Positions 25,275-35,965 of a stretch of DNA of 64,000 nucleotides are shown in pieces. The position numbers and the translations under genes are program-made. Below the pieces are notes generated by a model. It worked only from the letters and a program-made list of their open reading frames with translations. It was not told the DNA's origin and ran no database searches. Position 1 is the stretch's first letter. Each line of letters opens with the position of its first letter. The DNA comes from JABWBR01 sp036741235. Its GTDB lineage: Bacteria > Bacteroidota > Bacteroidia > Chitinophagales > Saprospiraceae. The stretch lies in the NCBI GenBank assembly GCA_036741235.1, contig DAINSQ010000004.1:12394-76393 (forward strand), written 5' to 3'.

Positions 25275-27485
25275 TTACTCTCCCTTCAAGTGTGTTTCCA
25301 GATAATCGAAATACGTTTTCTGCAAAAGCGTATAACTCTGAAAATCATAGGCAACACTGTGATCTCCCGGAGGATAAATCCGAAGGTCTACGTCTTTGCC
25401 GGCGTCGAGCAGGGCGCGAAGCAATTGGAAGGTATTGGCAACATGCACGTTGTCATCCATCAAAGAATGAACAAGCAGCATTTTGCCTTTCAGGTTTTTT
25501 GCATAAGTGATAGGCGCCGAGTTTTTGTATTTTTCATCGTTTTCGGGCAATAACCCCATGTAGCGTTCGGCATAGATATTGTCGTAGAGCCGCTGGTCTG
25601 TCACCGGCGCCGCTACAATACCCACTCGAAATACATCGGGGTGGGTGAGCATGGTATAACTGGAGGTATACCCCCCATAACTATGGCCCTGGATCGCCAT
25701 TCGAGAGCCGTCAATCCAGGAGAATTTATTGACGAGATATTTGGCTGTTTCTGCAAAATCGAGGCTTTCATACACGCCCAGTTTCTCATACACCACCTCC
25801 ATGAATTTTTGCCCATACCCGCCACTGCCGCGGTTATTGACGCTCGCCACAACATAGCCCTGTTGCGACAAGTATTGCTCCCATGCGCTGGCGCCAAATT
25901 CATTGTATACCGATTGCGCCCCCGGGCCGCCGTATATAGACATCACCAACGGATATTTTTTCTGCTCGTCAAAATCGAGTGGCTTTACGAGATAGATATC
26001 AATGGCCTGGCCGTCGCTGGTGGCAATCTGCATCAATTCACGGGGCACATAGGCGTTGGTTTGAAGGAATTTAGCCGTATTTTCATTGGCTTCCAATACC
26101 TTTATCAATCTGCCGTCGGTGGCCCGCAGTTCTACCTGTTTGTGGCGATTAACGCTTGAGTGGTTGTCGATGTAGTATATGCCGTTGGGCGACATATTGA
26201 TGCGGTGGCGGCCTTCTGCCTCGGTGAGGCGTCGCTTGCCGCTGCCGTCAACGCCAATTGCGTACAATTGCCGCTCCAGCGGCGAAGCTTCCGTTGAGGT
26301 ATAATAAATGATACCATTTTGCGTGTCTACGTTTTCCACACGAACTACATCCCAATTACCTTTAGTGACCTGATTGATTAATTTGCCGTCATAGTTGTAA
26401 CGGTAGAGGTGGTTGTAGCCATCGCGGCCCGAAATCCAGTAAAATTCTTCGCCTGCCTTTGGGAAATAACAATAGTGAAGAATGCCTGCAAAGAAATCAA
26501 ATACATCGATCCAGCCGTCTTCGTCTTTTTCTTCCATAATCTTGCGGGCGGCGCCGGTAGCGGCGTCAGCCATATACAGACTCATGTGGTTTTGCTTGCG
26601 GTTGAGGTGCATTACCGCGAGCTGACCTGGCTTAGAGGTCCAATAGATACGGGGAATATAGCCTCCTGCCAGATCTACATTCACCCACTTCGTCTTACGC
26701 GTTTTCATGTCGATTATGCCGATGCGAACAGGCGGCGCGGGGTCGCCTACACGGGGATACGGTATCTTGGAATATTCGGCATGCGAGCCGGTGAAATCGG
26801 TCATCTGGTAAATCGGAATCTGGCGCTCGTCAGTCTGCCAAAACGCAATATACCGGCTGTCGGGCGACCAATCCCAAGCCTGCACCAGGCCGAATTCTTC
26901 TTCATATACCCAGCCGTAACGGCCATTGTAGAAGTTGGTTTGCGCGTCTTTGGTGAGCTGCTGTTCTTTCTTTTTAGCGAGATCGTAAACATAGAGGTTG
27001 CCGCCGCGCTCGTATGCAGCCAGTTGGCCGTTGGGCGAAAGTTGCGCCGTACGGGCATCTTTGGCGACCAATTGCAGCTGCTTATCGGCCAGATTGTAGA
27101 GATAATAATCAGCCTCTCCCGAGTTGCGCCAAACAGGCCGGAAATTGGTGCGAAACATCAGGTATTTGAAATCTGCCGACCAGTTGAACTGATTGTAATT
27201 GAAGGCCTTGTCTGACCCGGGAAACTTCAATCCCTCGGCGGAAAAAGCCGTCTCTTCCTGTCCGGTGGCAGGGTCATAGGTCTTGATGACGCCCGACGTG
27301 CCCGATGGAATAAACGAAAACCTGGCGCCGCCGTCAATCCAGTTTACACTGGCAGGGCCGTTGCGCCCCGACAACACACCGCCGCGCTGCAAGGCTTCGG
27401 TCAGGCTCTGAAATCGCTGTTGCTGCTGGGCTAGCAAAAAAAATGGAAAACACAAAATGATGGTTAGGGATAGCAAAAGTCGCAT
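25275..27485 (-). CDS. Dipeptidyl peptidase IV (S9B prolyl oligopeptidase family)
   Basis: The start at 27485 (MRLLLSLTIILCFPFFLLAQ) gives 736 residues with a Sec signal; the in-frame extension upstream is not signal-like. The N-terminal half is the DPP-IV beta-propeller (YGWVYEEEFGLVQAWDWSPDSRYIAFWQ, holding the Glu-Glu pair that anchors the substrate N-terminus). The C-terminal half is an alpha/beta hydrolase with nucleophile Ser in IQGHSYGGY (about 600), Asp in HSLMDDNVH (about 677) and His in PPGDHSVAY (about 708). It removes X-Pro dipeptides from peptides in the periplasm or outside the cell. Confidence 0.94.
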   Translation of the reverse strand: MRLLLSLTIILCFPFFLLAQQQQRFQSLTEALQRGGVLSGRNGPASVNWIDGGARFSFIPSGTSGVIKTYDPATGQEETAFSAEGLKFPGSDKAFNYNQFNWSADFKYLMFRTNFRPVWRNSGEADYYLYNLADKQLQLVAKDARTAQLSPNGQLAAYERGGNLYVYDLAKKKEQQLTKDAQTNFYNGRYGWVYEEEFGLVQAWDWSPDSRYIAFWQTDERQIPIYQMTDFTGSHAEYSKIPYPRVGDPAPPVRIGIIDMKTRKTKWVNVDLAGGYIPRIYWTSKPGQLAVMHLNRKQNHMSLYMADAATGAARKIMEEKDEDGWIDVFDFFAGILHYCYFPKAGEEFYWISGRDGYNHLYRYNYDGKLINQVTKGNWDVVRVENVDTQNGIIYYTSTEASPLERQLYAIGVDGSGKRRLTEAEGRHRINMSPNGIYYIDNHSSVNRHKQVELRATDGRLIKVLEANENTAKFLQTNAYVPRELMQIATSDGQAIDIYLVKPLDFDEQKKYPLVMSIYGGPGAQSVYNEFGASAWEQYLSQQGYVVASVNNRGSGGYGQKFMEVVYEKLGVYESLDFAETAKYLVNKFSWIDGSRMAIQGHSYGGYTSSYTMLTHPDVFRVGIVAAPVTDQRLYDNIYAERYMGLLPENDEKYKNSAPITYAKNLKGKMLLVHSLMDDNVHVANTFQLLRALLDAGKDVDLRIYPPGDHSVAYDFQSYTLLQKTYFDYLETHLKGE

Positions 27486-27553
27486 TGATAAGGGTTTTGT
27501 TGCAAAAATCATAACTGCTAAAGTACGGGATGAATCCCGGCTTTCGCTGTATT

Positions 27554-27567
27554 TTAACAATTGTTAA
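27554..27567. promoter_or_regulatory. 14-bp palindrome upstream of the DPP-IV gene
   Basis: TTAACAATTGTTAA is fully self-complementary and lies about 69 bp before the DPP-IV start. A second small palindrome, CGGGAT-GA-ATCCCG (27526-27539), lies between it and the gene. Operator function is a guess. Confidence 0.3.
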
Positions 27568-27604
27568 CACCGCGACTGTTGCTATCTCTAACCTTGTCTT
27601 TTCT

Positions 27605-30600
27605 TTATCTCACAATTCCCACATCTCCTTTATCTTCAAAGCTTACCAACTGACCACAGCGGAAGACTATAGCCTTTAAGTGCCATACATAGACGCCGGG
27701 ATTCATGGCCTTGCCCCGGTAATCGCCATCCCAACCGGCAGTATAGTCATCTGAACTATACAACATATTACCCCAACGGTCGAAAACATTGAGCTGGAAT
27801 TCTTCTACCTGTACGCCCTCGCCTGTAAATACCTGAAAAAGGTCGTTGATGCCGTCGCTGTTAGGAGAGAAGGCATTGGGAATATAAAAAATGCCGAGTT
27901 TACCCCTCACTTCCGGCACTACTGATACCGACTGGCCGACGGCCTCGCAGTCATTGCTCACTTGCAGGTTGTATACCCCTGCGGCAGTAACTATCCGTGT
28001 TGCTGTAGTGTCGCCATTATCCCAAAGATAACTGATTTGACCTACCAGCCCCGATAGTATGTTGACGCCTATTTCGACCTGCAACTCATTGCATGGCAAG
28101 ATAAATTCCTCGGTACTCAGGCGCAGCGATTCAAGGGTAGGTACGGCAACAGTATTTTCGCTTTCGCAACCGTTGGCATCTCTGACGACAACGAGATAGT
28201 CGCCTGCCTCGACCGCTGAAAAATCAGCTTCCTGCTGAAAGGTATTACCATCTATGGAATATTCAAACGGCCCATTGCCGTTAACATTGGCTACCCTAAT
28301 GGCGCCAGTGCCGCTATTGGGACAACTTGCCGTGCTGCTCGCACTGAAGTCCGGCGCAGGCAATGCCGATACGCTCACTATTATTACAGAATCGCACCCC
28401 TGCTGGTCAGACAGTGTAATGGTTTGAGTTTCTCCAGCATTGATGGTTATTCCGTTAAAATCAATCGAGGCGCCCTCGCAAGCCTGAAAAGCTAATTGTG
28501 TGGTATCTACTACCAAAGCGCTCACGCTAACACGGACAATAGAATCGCATCCCGCCTGTCCCTGTCCGGCAAGCACAAATTCAGCAGTATCGCCGGCTTG
28601 CAAGGTAGTGCCCTGGTAAGTGATGGTTTCTCCGGGACAAGTTAAGAGCTGCAAATCCGAGGTGTCGGGGAATAGCTCAACCACCGTCACCGTCACAATC
28701 GAATCGCAACCGACACTGTTGGTAAGCGTCACGCTGGTCTGGCTTCCTGGTAACAGGGTTTGCCCATTGTAAGTTACCGTAGTGCCCGTACAGGCTTCCA
28801 ATTGCTCAATTCCGGTACTGGTAGGCAACGCGGAGACCGTGACGGTTACCACTGAGTCGCAACCGACGCTATTGGCGAAAGTGAAGTCGACCTGATCGCC
28901 AACATTTAAAGTAATTCCATTGTATACTAAAGGCTCACCGGGACAACTCTGTAAGGAAACACTGCCTGTACTGGTGGGCAACGCCGACACCGTTACAGTG
29001 ACTATCGAATCGCAGCCCAGACTGTTGGCAAGTGTGAATGCAACCTGGTCGCCTACCCCGAGTGCTGTACCATTGTAATCAATGGTCGTGCCTGGACAAG
29101 TTTGCAGGGCCAAACTGGTAGCATCAGTAGGCAAGGCTGTCACAGATACAGTAACCACCGAATCGCAACCCAGGCTGTTGGTAAACGTAAAAGGTATTTG
29201 ATCGCCCACAGTCAATGCAGTGCCATTATAGTCTATCGTGGTACCAGGACAGGTCTGCAGGGTTAAACTGGATGCGTCTGTTGGCAAGGCCAATACGCTT
29301 ACCGATATGATGGAATCACAACCGTATTGATTGGTGTAAATAAAATCCTGCTGATCGCCTACAGCAAGGCTGATGCCCTCGTATGTAACCTGATCGCCGG
29401 GGCAAGCGCTCAAATCAACGACCATAGTTTGCGAAGGAAGCATAGTAATTGCCACATTTTCGAGCGAATCGCAGCCCGACAGCGCTTGGTGTTGTATGCT
29501 GAAGGTAGTATCCATTGCGTAGGTTTGCCCCTGGTATACAACAGATTCACCCTCACAGAAACTCAAAACAGTATTGCTGCTGATCAGCGGGCACAGCTTG
29601 AGTAACCAATCGACGGCAATACCTCCGGGACAGCCTGACAACGTTGAATCAACCTGAACGTATATTGGCTGATAGTTGGAAGGCAGTGACAAAGTATCTA
29701 ATACCATCGTATAATCGTTGGCAGTGGCGTTAACCCAGATATAGCTGCCGTTGTCTGCCAGGAGCAAAGTATCGACTTGCAGGGCAGGATCGGAAATAAA
29801 GATCCCTCCGCCGTTAAACAACGTATCGCTGAGGTCGATGATGCCGTTGTCATTGACATCCACATAAATCGACCCGCTGATCGTACCGTAACCGGGAAAA
29901 AGATCGAGGTTGAGGTCGGCAGAAGTCAATTGACAGCCCAACGCGTCGGTCACTTCAAGGGTATAATTGCCGCTTTGCATAGGCGCCAGGTTGAGCATAG
30001 TGCCTTCCGGGGCGGCAATAGCATTACCGTTGAGGTACCACTGATAACTCACAGCGCCCAAAATTGGCGGCACACAAATGGTATCGGGCAGACACCGGGT
30101 ATGGCACCCTGAAGGAACTTGCTTAACATTGGGGCCTTTCTGGACGTTTACCGTATTACTCTGCGCCTGGCAGCCAAAACTATTGACCGCCACGGCGTAA
30201 TAATTGCCGGCCAGGGTATTGATAATACTTGGCCCCGTTTGACCTGTACTCCAAAAGTAATTCACCCCGCTTTCCGGCGTGTCTACTGAAAAAGTGATGG
30301 GCGTGCTTTCGCACAATAATCCGGTAGGTTGGGTGCTAATCTGTAAGTCCACGGGGTTGGGATTTACATTCACCACAAAAGGACCTACAACGGCGCTACA
30401 CCCATTAATCTGATTAACAACAGTAAGAGATATATCGTGTTGCCCTTCCGACAGCAAATTGCCCCTGTCTTCTGAAAATTCAGCTACCTGGCCGCTCTGT
30501 CCCGTTGACCATTGATAAGAATAGCCCAAACCGCCGCCGATAGCCTCCAGATAAACCGGTTCGCCATAACAAACCTGCAATGTATCATAATAAAAAGCCA

Positions 30601-33600
30601 CCTGTTGGCCGGATTCGTCAAGTTCGTAAGCCCTGATATCAGAATAAGGAGCCGCAATCATCTGTAAATTGACGGGATTGGGGCTATAGGTACAACCCTG
30701 GGCATTGGTTACAGTAACCCGATAAGCCCCTGGAGATCCGGCGAGCAAATTGGAAGTTACTGCACCGTTGCTCCACGACCAGCTAACGCCGCCAGCCGGC
30801 GCTGTGAGGGTAACAGAATCGCCCTCGCAAAAAATACTGGCCGGGGCAACACTGATGTTGCCCGATAAGTTGTTGGCCGTGACGGTCACCGGCTGGTCTA
30901 CCACAGCCGTGCAGCCCTGAATATCCTCTGCGCTCAATTGAACGACATAAACAAAAGAACTCTCATACGCGTGATAAGTACTGGCCAGTGTAGAAGTATT
31001 GGCATCGCCGCTGAACGGATCGCCAAAATCCCAATTTAAAGAAGCAATATCCGGAGGTACGTTGGCCTGAAATTGCAGCGGGGTCCCCTCGCAGTTCTCA
31101 ACCGGCGGCGTAAAGCTGATTACCGGCGGGCTGAATACTTCCACGGGTTTTGAAATGACGGCCTGGCATCCCGTCGAACTAGTGACAGTCAACACCGCAT
31201 TATACGTGCCGGGAGTATTGTAAACATGCGTTGGATTTTGCAAACCTGAAAAATTCGCGGCGCCGCTGGCCGGGTCGCCAAAATCCCATTGCCAGGATGC
31301 AATAGAAACAAAAGGCAGGTACGTAGACCTATCGTTGAATTGAGCGGCAGCGCCAGGACAAGCCGGGTAAACGATAAAGTCTGCCGCTAATGCCACGGTA
31401 TCAACGCGCAAAGTACCACAACTCACAATACTGCCTCCAATATTATAATTGGCCAGCAAAATTACTTCATGAAAACCGGCAGTAGCATAGAGGTGGTTGG
31501 GATTATCCAGCGTCGAGCTGTTGTTGGCGCCACTTTCGGGATCGTCAAAATTCCAGAATGCCGAACCAGGAATAAACAGCGGGCTGGTTATTTGGTAAGT
31601 ACGGTCATTGCAATCAAATCCAGGAATAATATCAAACGGCGTGATTAAGGCCGGATCACAGGCGCTGCCGCCGCCAGGCAATCCGCCTCCGGCCCCGCCA
31701 CTGCCGCAATCGCCGAATACCTCCAATGCATTGGAAGCAGATATACAGCCGTTGACATCCGTCACCTCCACTGTGTATACGCCTGCTATTGATGCCAACA
31801 GAGACGCGGCATTAACGCCGAGCGCCATGCCGTCGCGATACCACTCGTAACTGCTGGCCGTTTGGTTGCCAATAGTGTATAAAGTAGGTTGTTCTACGTT
31901 GAGACAACGCACTCCCGGCGTACTCAAACGAACCGATGGGGCCGGTAATACGTCTATCTGAAATGTTTCTTCACCTACACATCCAAACGCGTCAGTGACA
32001 ATCACCTGGTAATAACCGGGGCCCACCGATGGCGTAGCCGCATTACTGATCACATCGCCATCCTGATCGCGCCAGATATAGCCGGCAAATGCAACACTTG
32101 TCTGTACCTGCGCAGTCACATTATCGCAGAGCGATCCCGGATGCACAATCGTTGGGGTCGGCAGTGCCAGCACGTTCACATTATATGTGCTGGTTTGGTT
32201 GCAAATATCCAATTCCACGGTGGCGGGGCCGGCCCTGTGCCACAACACTTCTATTTGTGCCGCCGTTGGATCGCTGATAATCGTGCCGGCATCACTGGGA
32301 GAAATACTCCATTCATATTGTAACTGAGGTAAAACCTGTGCGCTATACTGGGCGGTGCTTTCCATACAGACGTCATTATCCCCTGAAATGGTCGGAGCTT
32401 GTACTTGCTGAATATTCAACATCACAGGAGTAGAAGCGCAACCCTGGGCGCTGGTTTGCACCACAGAAAGACTGTTGTTATTGGGAGAAGCCCAGGTCAC
32501 GCTTATTCGCCTGCCCGCGCGGGTACTGGGCACGCCATTGTTAACAACCTGCCAGGAGAAATTATTGGTTGGGAAAGCAGTTGCTACTTCATAAAGATAA
32601 GGCTGGTTGGCGCAAATCTGCGTCGGGCCGATGATGGAATCTACAGGGGGGGTAACATCGGGTACGGCTACGCGAACAAATGCAGAGTCGACGCAATATT
32701 CGTTGGGCATATCCGGAAATGCCACTACCAGGTATTGCCCCTGGGGTACACTCCAGGGAACGGTTGCAGTGCTGACGGGCGCTGCCGATGTCCAGGCAAT
32801 ATTGCCGCCGGCGCCCTGAAGCTCCCACGACGACACCACCGGGTCGTTATTAATTGCGCTTCTGGCCGTATAGTTACTAGAGCTGCCAGGACAAGCTTCA
32901 ACAGCGCCAGTAACCCTGAAGATGGGTTTTACATTCACCTCCAGCGTATCGCTGCCGCCGCACCCCAAATAACAGTGATCAATTTGGACTGCCACCCATT
33001 GCGTTTCGTCAAACGGTGTATCGTCCGCCCAATTGACCGACACTTCGTTGGCGCCTTGTCCTGCAACTATCGTCCCATATTGCGATACGCTCCATACAAT
33101 ATCGGCGCCATCATATGCCGGAACGCTATATAGAACACTATTACTGCGGCATGCTTTAGCAGGGCCTTCTATTTGCACATCATCTGATAAAATAGGCGCC
33201 TCAATTCTGGTGGGGCGCAAACAGGGACCGGCGCCGACGCAATTGGTCACGGATAGTTCTATCTCCCCCACATATCCGCTATTCCAGGTAATAGTAATAT
33301 AGGGATCAGCAGGTCCGCCACCGTCGATAACGGCGCCATTGGGGCTAACATTCCAATCGTATGCGGCGCAAACTTCCGCAGTCGTATAGGTGACGGTAGC
33401 GCCCGGGCAAACCGCCCCGTCGCAGGTGATAGGTGGTTGACTGGTATCTTCCACTACCACCACCGCATAAGCCGTGTCCAGACAATTGCAGTCGCTGCCG
33501 GCTATCATTGTTACATTAAATGTACCGGCTTGCGCGTAAATATGGTTGGGGCTTACCTCGGTTGAAGTACTAAAATCGCCGAAATCCCACAAATAAGTGT

Positions 33601-34360
33601 TGGCATTCGAGGTAGTATTTGTAAACTGTAAATTTTCTCCCTTGCAAATTCGAATAGTATCATTGGATGCAGCCGGACTCGTTGTAAAGCCAGCCACCGG
33701 CGGCGCCAGCACTTCTGCGCAGAGATAGAAAAAGCTGGTACATTGAGGAAAGGTGCCGCCGATACCTTCAAAGGCATAAGCGGCTACTAACTCGCCAATA
33801 CCTGGCGAAGCCCAGGTAACCCGTACCTGATCGCCCACATATTGCACGTCTGAAACATTGGAAAAATCGGCATACAAAAAAAAGACGCCGGGATAAGGCG
33901 GCGACAATAGTGGGTAGGAAAGCGTATAGGTCACGGTAGTCTGCGCGCAAAGCCTGTCGCAGTCCAGGCTGTCAGCCGGATCCGTATCAGGGCATTGCGG
34001 CGCATCGGAATACAAAAGTTCAGGTACGGGCGCGCCATCGGAAACAAACACATTCAACGTTGCCGGGAACGTTAGATCGGATGTTTCTATAATAGCATTT
34101 ATGACATAAGTGCCGGGAGTATCAAAACAAATCTCCTGGGAAAAACCCTGTGAGGAATATTGTACGCCATTGTTCAAAAACCAGATAACATGCGCGTTGG
34201 CAGGACTGCCTCCGCCGGTGAGTACAACGGAATACGTCGCACACTCGCCAGTACAAACAGATGTCGGCCCGTTAATGACCATCAGCGGCGGATTTTGGGC
34301 GTTGAGCTGAAATTGGGAAAGCATGGCGCATACAAAAAAACAAAGAGTAGAAATACGCAT
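27605..34360 (-). CDS. Giant secreted adhesin with PKD/Ig repeats and gliding-type C-terminal domain
   Basis: The start at 34360 (MRISTLCFFVCAMLSQFQLNAQ) gives 2251 residues with a Sec signal. The first two thirds alternate PKD domains (NTYLWDFGDFSTSTEVSPNH, SWQWDFGDPASGAANFSG) with Ig-like/SprB-like modules. Eight about 51-residue GCDS repeats then follow. The C-terminus (FYIPNAFSPNSDGINDLF, FDRWGNMLYSSDDYTAGWDG, GVYVWHLKA) is the gliding-motility-associated domain used as a type-B T9SS signal. Likely an exposed adhesin involved in attachment or gliding. It stands alone on the minus strand, divergent from the Ycf48-like gene. Confidence 0.9.
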   Translation of the reverse strand: MRISTLCFFVCAMLSQFQLNAQNPPLMVINGPTSVCTGECATYSVVLTGGGSPANAHVIWFLNNGVQYSSQGFSQEICFDTPGTYVINAIIETSDLTFPATLNVFVSDGAPVPELLYSDAPQCPDTDPADSLDCDRLCAQTTVTYTLSYPLLSPPYPGVFFLYADFSNVSDVQYVGDQVRVTWASPGIGELVAAYAFEGIGGTFPQCTSFFYLCAEVLAPPVAGFTTSPAASNDTIRICKGENLQFTNTTSNANTYLWDFGDFSTSTEVSPNHIYAQAGTFNVTMIAGSDCNCLDTAYAVVVVEDTSQPPITCDGAVCPGATVTYTTAEVCAAYDWNVSPNGAVIDGGGPADPYITITWNSGYVGEIELSVTNCVGAGPCLRPTRIEAPILSDDVQIEGPAKACRSNSVLYSVPAYDGADIVWSVSQYGTIVAGQGANEVSVNWADDTPFDETQWVAVQIDHCYLGCGGSDTLEVNVKPIFRVTGAVEACPGSSSNYTARSAINNDPVVSSWELQGAGGNIAWTSAAPVSTATVPWSVPQGQYLVVAFPDMPNEYCVDSAFVRVAVPDVTPPVDSIIGPTQICANQPYLYEVATAFPTNNFSWQVVNNGVPSTRAGRRISVTWASPNNNSLSVVQTSAQGCASTPVMLNIQQVQAPTISGDNDVCMESTAQYSAQVLPQLQYEWSISPSDAGTIISDPTAAQIEVLWHRAGPATVELDICNQTSTYNVNVLALPTPTIVHPGSLCDNVTAQVQTSVAFAGYIWRDQDGDVISNAATPSVGPGYYQVIVTDAFGCVGEETFQIDVLPAPSVRLSTPGVRCLNVEQPTLYTIGNQTASSYEWYRDGMALGVNAASLLASIAGVYTVEVTDVNGCISASNALEVFGDCGSGGAGGGLPGGGSACDPALITPFDIIPGFDCNDRTYQITSPLFIPGSAFWNFDDPESGANNSSTLDNPNHLYATAGFHEVILLANYNIGGSIVSCGTLRVDTVALAADFIVYPACPGAAAQFNDRSTYLPFVSIASWQWDFGDPASGAANFSGLQNPTHVYNTPGTYNAVLTVTSSTGCQAVISKPVEVFSPPVISFTPPVENCEGTPLQFQANVPPDIASLNWDFGDPFSGDANTSTLASTYHAYESSFVYVVQLSAEDIQGCTAVVDQPVTVTANNLSGNISVAPASIFCEGDSVTLTAPAGGVSWSWSNGAVTSNLLAGSPGAYRVTVTNAQGCTYSPNPVNLQMIAAPYSDIRAYELDESGQQVAFYYDTLQVCYGEPVYLEAIGGGLGYSYQWSTGQSGQVAEFSEDRGNLLSEGQHDISLTVVNQINGCSAVVGPFVVNVNPNPVDLQISTQPTGLLCESTPITFSVDTPESGVNYFWSTGQTGPSIINTLAGNYYAVAVNSFGCQAQSNTVNVQKGPNVKQVPSGCHTRCLPDTICVPPILGAVSYQWYLNGNAIAAPEGTMLNLAPMQSGNYTLEVTDALGCQLTSADLNLDLFPGYGTISGSIYVDVNDNGIIDLSDTLFNGGGIFISDPALQVDTLLLADNGSYIWVNATANDYTMVLDTLSLPSNYQPIYVQVDSTLSGCPGGIAVDWLLKLCPLISSNTVLSFCEGESVVYQGQTYAMDTTFSIQHQALSGCDSLENVAITMLPSQTMVVDLSACPGDQVTYEGISLAVGDQQDFIYTNQYGCDSIISVSVLALPTDASSLTLQTCPGTTIDYNGTALTVGDQIPFTFTNSLGCDSVVTVSVTALPTDATSLALQTCPGTTIDYNGTALGVGDQVAFTLANSLGCDSIVTVTVSALPTSTGSVSLQSCPGEPLVYNGITLNVGDQVDFTFANSVGCDSVVTVTVSALPTSTGIEQLEACTGTTVTYNGQTLLPGSQTSVTLTNSVGCDSIVTVTVVELFPDTSDLQLLTCPGETITYQGTTLQAGDTAEFVLAGQGQAGCDSIVRVSVSALVVDTTQLAFQACEGASIDFNGITINAGETQTITLSDQQGCDSVIIVSVSALPAPDFSASSTASCPNSGTGAIRVANVNGNGPFEYSIDGNTFQQEADFSAVEAGDYLVVVRDANGCESENTVAVPTLESLRLSTEEFILPCNELQVEIGVNILSGLVGQISYLWDNGDTTATRIVTAAGVYNLQVSNDCEAVGQSVSVVPEVRGKLGIFYIPNAFSPNSDGINDLFQVFTGEGVQVEEFQLNVFDRWGNMLYSSDDYTAGWDGDYRGKAMNPGVYVWHLKAIVFRCGQLVSFEDKGDVGIVR
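28346..29566 (-). repeat. Eight tandem about 51-codon GCDS repeats inside the giant adhesin
   Basis: Units share the pattern CPGxxxxYNGxxLxxGDQ, then NSxGCDSIVTVxVxALP. They run from FCEGESVVYQG to FQACEGASIDF. Two central units, both starting LQTCPGTTIDYNGTAL, are nearly identical, indicating recent duplication; outer units are more diverged. Each has one Cys early and one in GCDS, so a disulfide per repeat is likely. Confidence 0.85.
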
Positions 34361-34612
34361 GGGCTTACGTGTTTTCGGGAAAATAATCAAATTCAACCAA
34401 ATCTATTAATGATTACGCGTACAGCAGCAATTTTGGACGCGACTTCACTCGATCATTCATCAAGCTGAAAAGTAATAAAATATGCTGATTAGATTCAATA
34501 ACACAATTACTTTGCTGCCTGATATTGTGAAAATACCAAAAAATACTTTCAATTTACCCCAACTGGTTTTTCTGGCAGTACGTCTTATTATGTTATAACA
34601 ATCACTCGACCT

Positions 34613-35884
34613 ATGAAAAACCTTACGCCATTCATCCTGCTCTGTTGTTTGTCAGCCTTCGCATTTTCCAACGCCGTCGCGCAATGGGTTCCGCTTAACT
34701 CCGGTACTACGCAAAAGCTAAACGGCATTCATATGCTCAACGCCAACTATGGCGCCGCCGTAGGTCAAAATGGCGTTGTGCTGCTGACTACCGACAACGG
34801 CAATACCTGGACCAATATTGGAGATGTCACGCTAACTGATTTGAGGGCAGTTCTAGTGTTGGGTATCGATACCTTATTGGTAGCGGAAGACGACTTCAAT
34901 TTTGGAAAAGTATACCTCTCGGTAGATGCCGGAGAACACTGGGAAGATGTTACCGCCGGCGCTGCGTTGGCAGTGGGTGGCGAACGCGTTTTTTCTCTCA
35001 ACAGCCAATCTGTGGCATACAGTGATAATGGCATCGACAATTGGATACCGACCAACATAGTATTGGGAGGGACAACCATTCCCGACCAATTGCACTTCCC
35101 AACGGCTCAAACCGGTTATGTTTTTGCCAATATCAGCGGTTTTGCCACATACTCTAACTACAGCTACCGAAGCGATGATGGCGGATTGAGCTGGCAGCCG
35201 CTTTTCCCTTTCGATTTCCCCAATGCAGGCGCATATACAGCCGCCTGTTTCGTCAATGCCGATACCGGTTATTTTTTTATGAATCAATATCTCAGCTTTT
35301 TACCCGGCCCTGTCAACCAGTTGGTCAGAACCTCGGGTTATTACTATGACAATACAGACGGGGTAAACAGCTGGCGTTTTAATGCAGCGGTTGTCAATGC
35401 CAATATGCCCGCTTTCATTAATGACGCTTTTTTTGAAGACGATATGAGAGGATATGCCGCTGGAGAAAACGGCGCCTTGTACGTTAGCTCCGATGGCGGC
35501 GCCAGTTGGGAACCTGACCACCTTGCCAATACGCCGTTAAATGCCATTGCCGGAGTCGATCATCGCGCAGCGTTTGTAGTGGGCGACGATGGCGTCATCC
35601 TGCGCAATAGCCTCATTACCAGTACACCCACTCCTCCTTCGCCAGCACTCGCATTATCCGTTTATCCCAATCCGTCATACGGCTTACTTACCATTCAAGG
35701 GGCAAAAATGGATAACGCCAGGGAAATAACTATCTCAAACGCTACCGGCGTTTTGGCTGGCACATGGACGTCAATTATAGGCCAAACCATCGACATCAGC
35801 GGGCTAACAGCGGGCGTGTATTATTTGAATGTAACATTCAGCCAGGGCGAGCGCCGGCAGGGTAAGTTTATTGTTGCCCGTTAA
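34613..35884 (+). CDS. Ycf48-like beta-propeller secreted protein with T9SS domain
   Basis: 423 residues with a signal peptide (FILLCCLSAFAFSNAVAQ). The repeats (NANYGAAVGQNGVVLLTTDNGNTW, LSVDAGEHWEDV, YRSDDGGLSWQPL, MRGYAAGENGALYVSSDGGASW) are the BNR/Asp-box blades of the Ycf48/photosystem-stability-like fold, common in surface proteins of this phylum. The C-terminal part (LSVYPNPSYGLLTIQG to RQGKFIVAR) is a type-A T9SS sorting domain. Function unknown; probably a surface-binding protein. Confidence 0.85.
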   Translation: MKNLTPFILLCCLSAFAFSNAVAQWVPLNSGTTQKLNGIHMLNANYGAAVGQNGVVLLTTDNGNTWTNIGDVTLTDLRAVLVLGIDTLLVAEDDFNFGKVYLSVDAGEHWEDVTAGAALAVGGERVFSLNSQSVAYSDNGIDNWIPTNIVLGGTTIPDQLHFPTAQTGYVFANISGFATYSNYSYRSDDGGLSWQPLFPFDFPNAGAYTAACFVNADTGYFFMNQYLSFLPGPVNQLVRTSGYYYDNTDGVNSWRFNAAVVNANMPAFINDAFFEDDMRGYAAGENGALYVSSDGGASWEPDHLANTPLNAIAGVDHRAAFVVGDDGVILRNSLITSTPTPPSPALALSVYPNPSYGLLTIQGAKMDNAREITISNATGVLAGTWTSIIGQTIDISGLTAGVYYLNVTFSQGERRQGKFIVAR

Positions 35885-35965
35885 ATATCCGGTTACTACC
35901 ATGCGATAATATTTGCAAAGGCCAGGATATTTTATTAATATAGCGGCGGCAAAAATCTACACACC

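Noticed and set aside
26409..27215. 268-codon plus-strand frame opposite the DPP-IV gene
   Set aside because: It overlaps the well-supported beta-propeller of DPP-IV and has no recognisable domain.
32399..33133. 244-codon plus-strand frame inside the giant adhesin
   Set aside because: It is a shadow of the minus-strand adhesin, which has PKD/Ig modules across the same bases.
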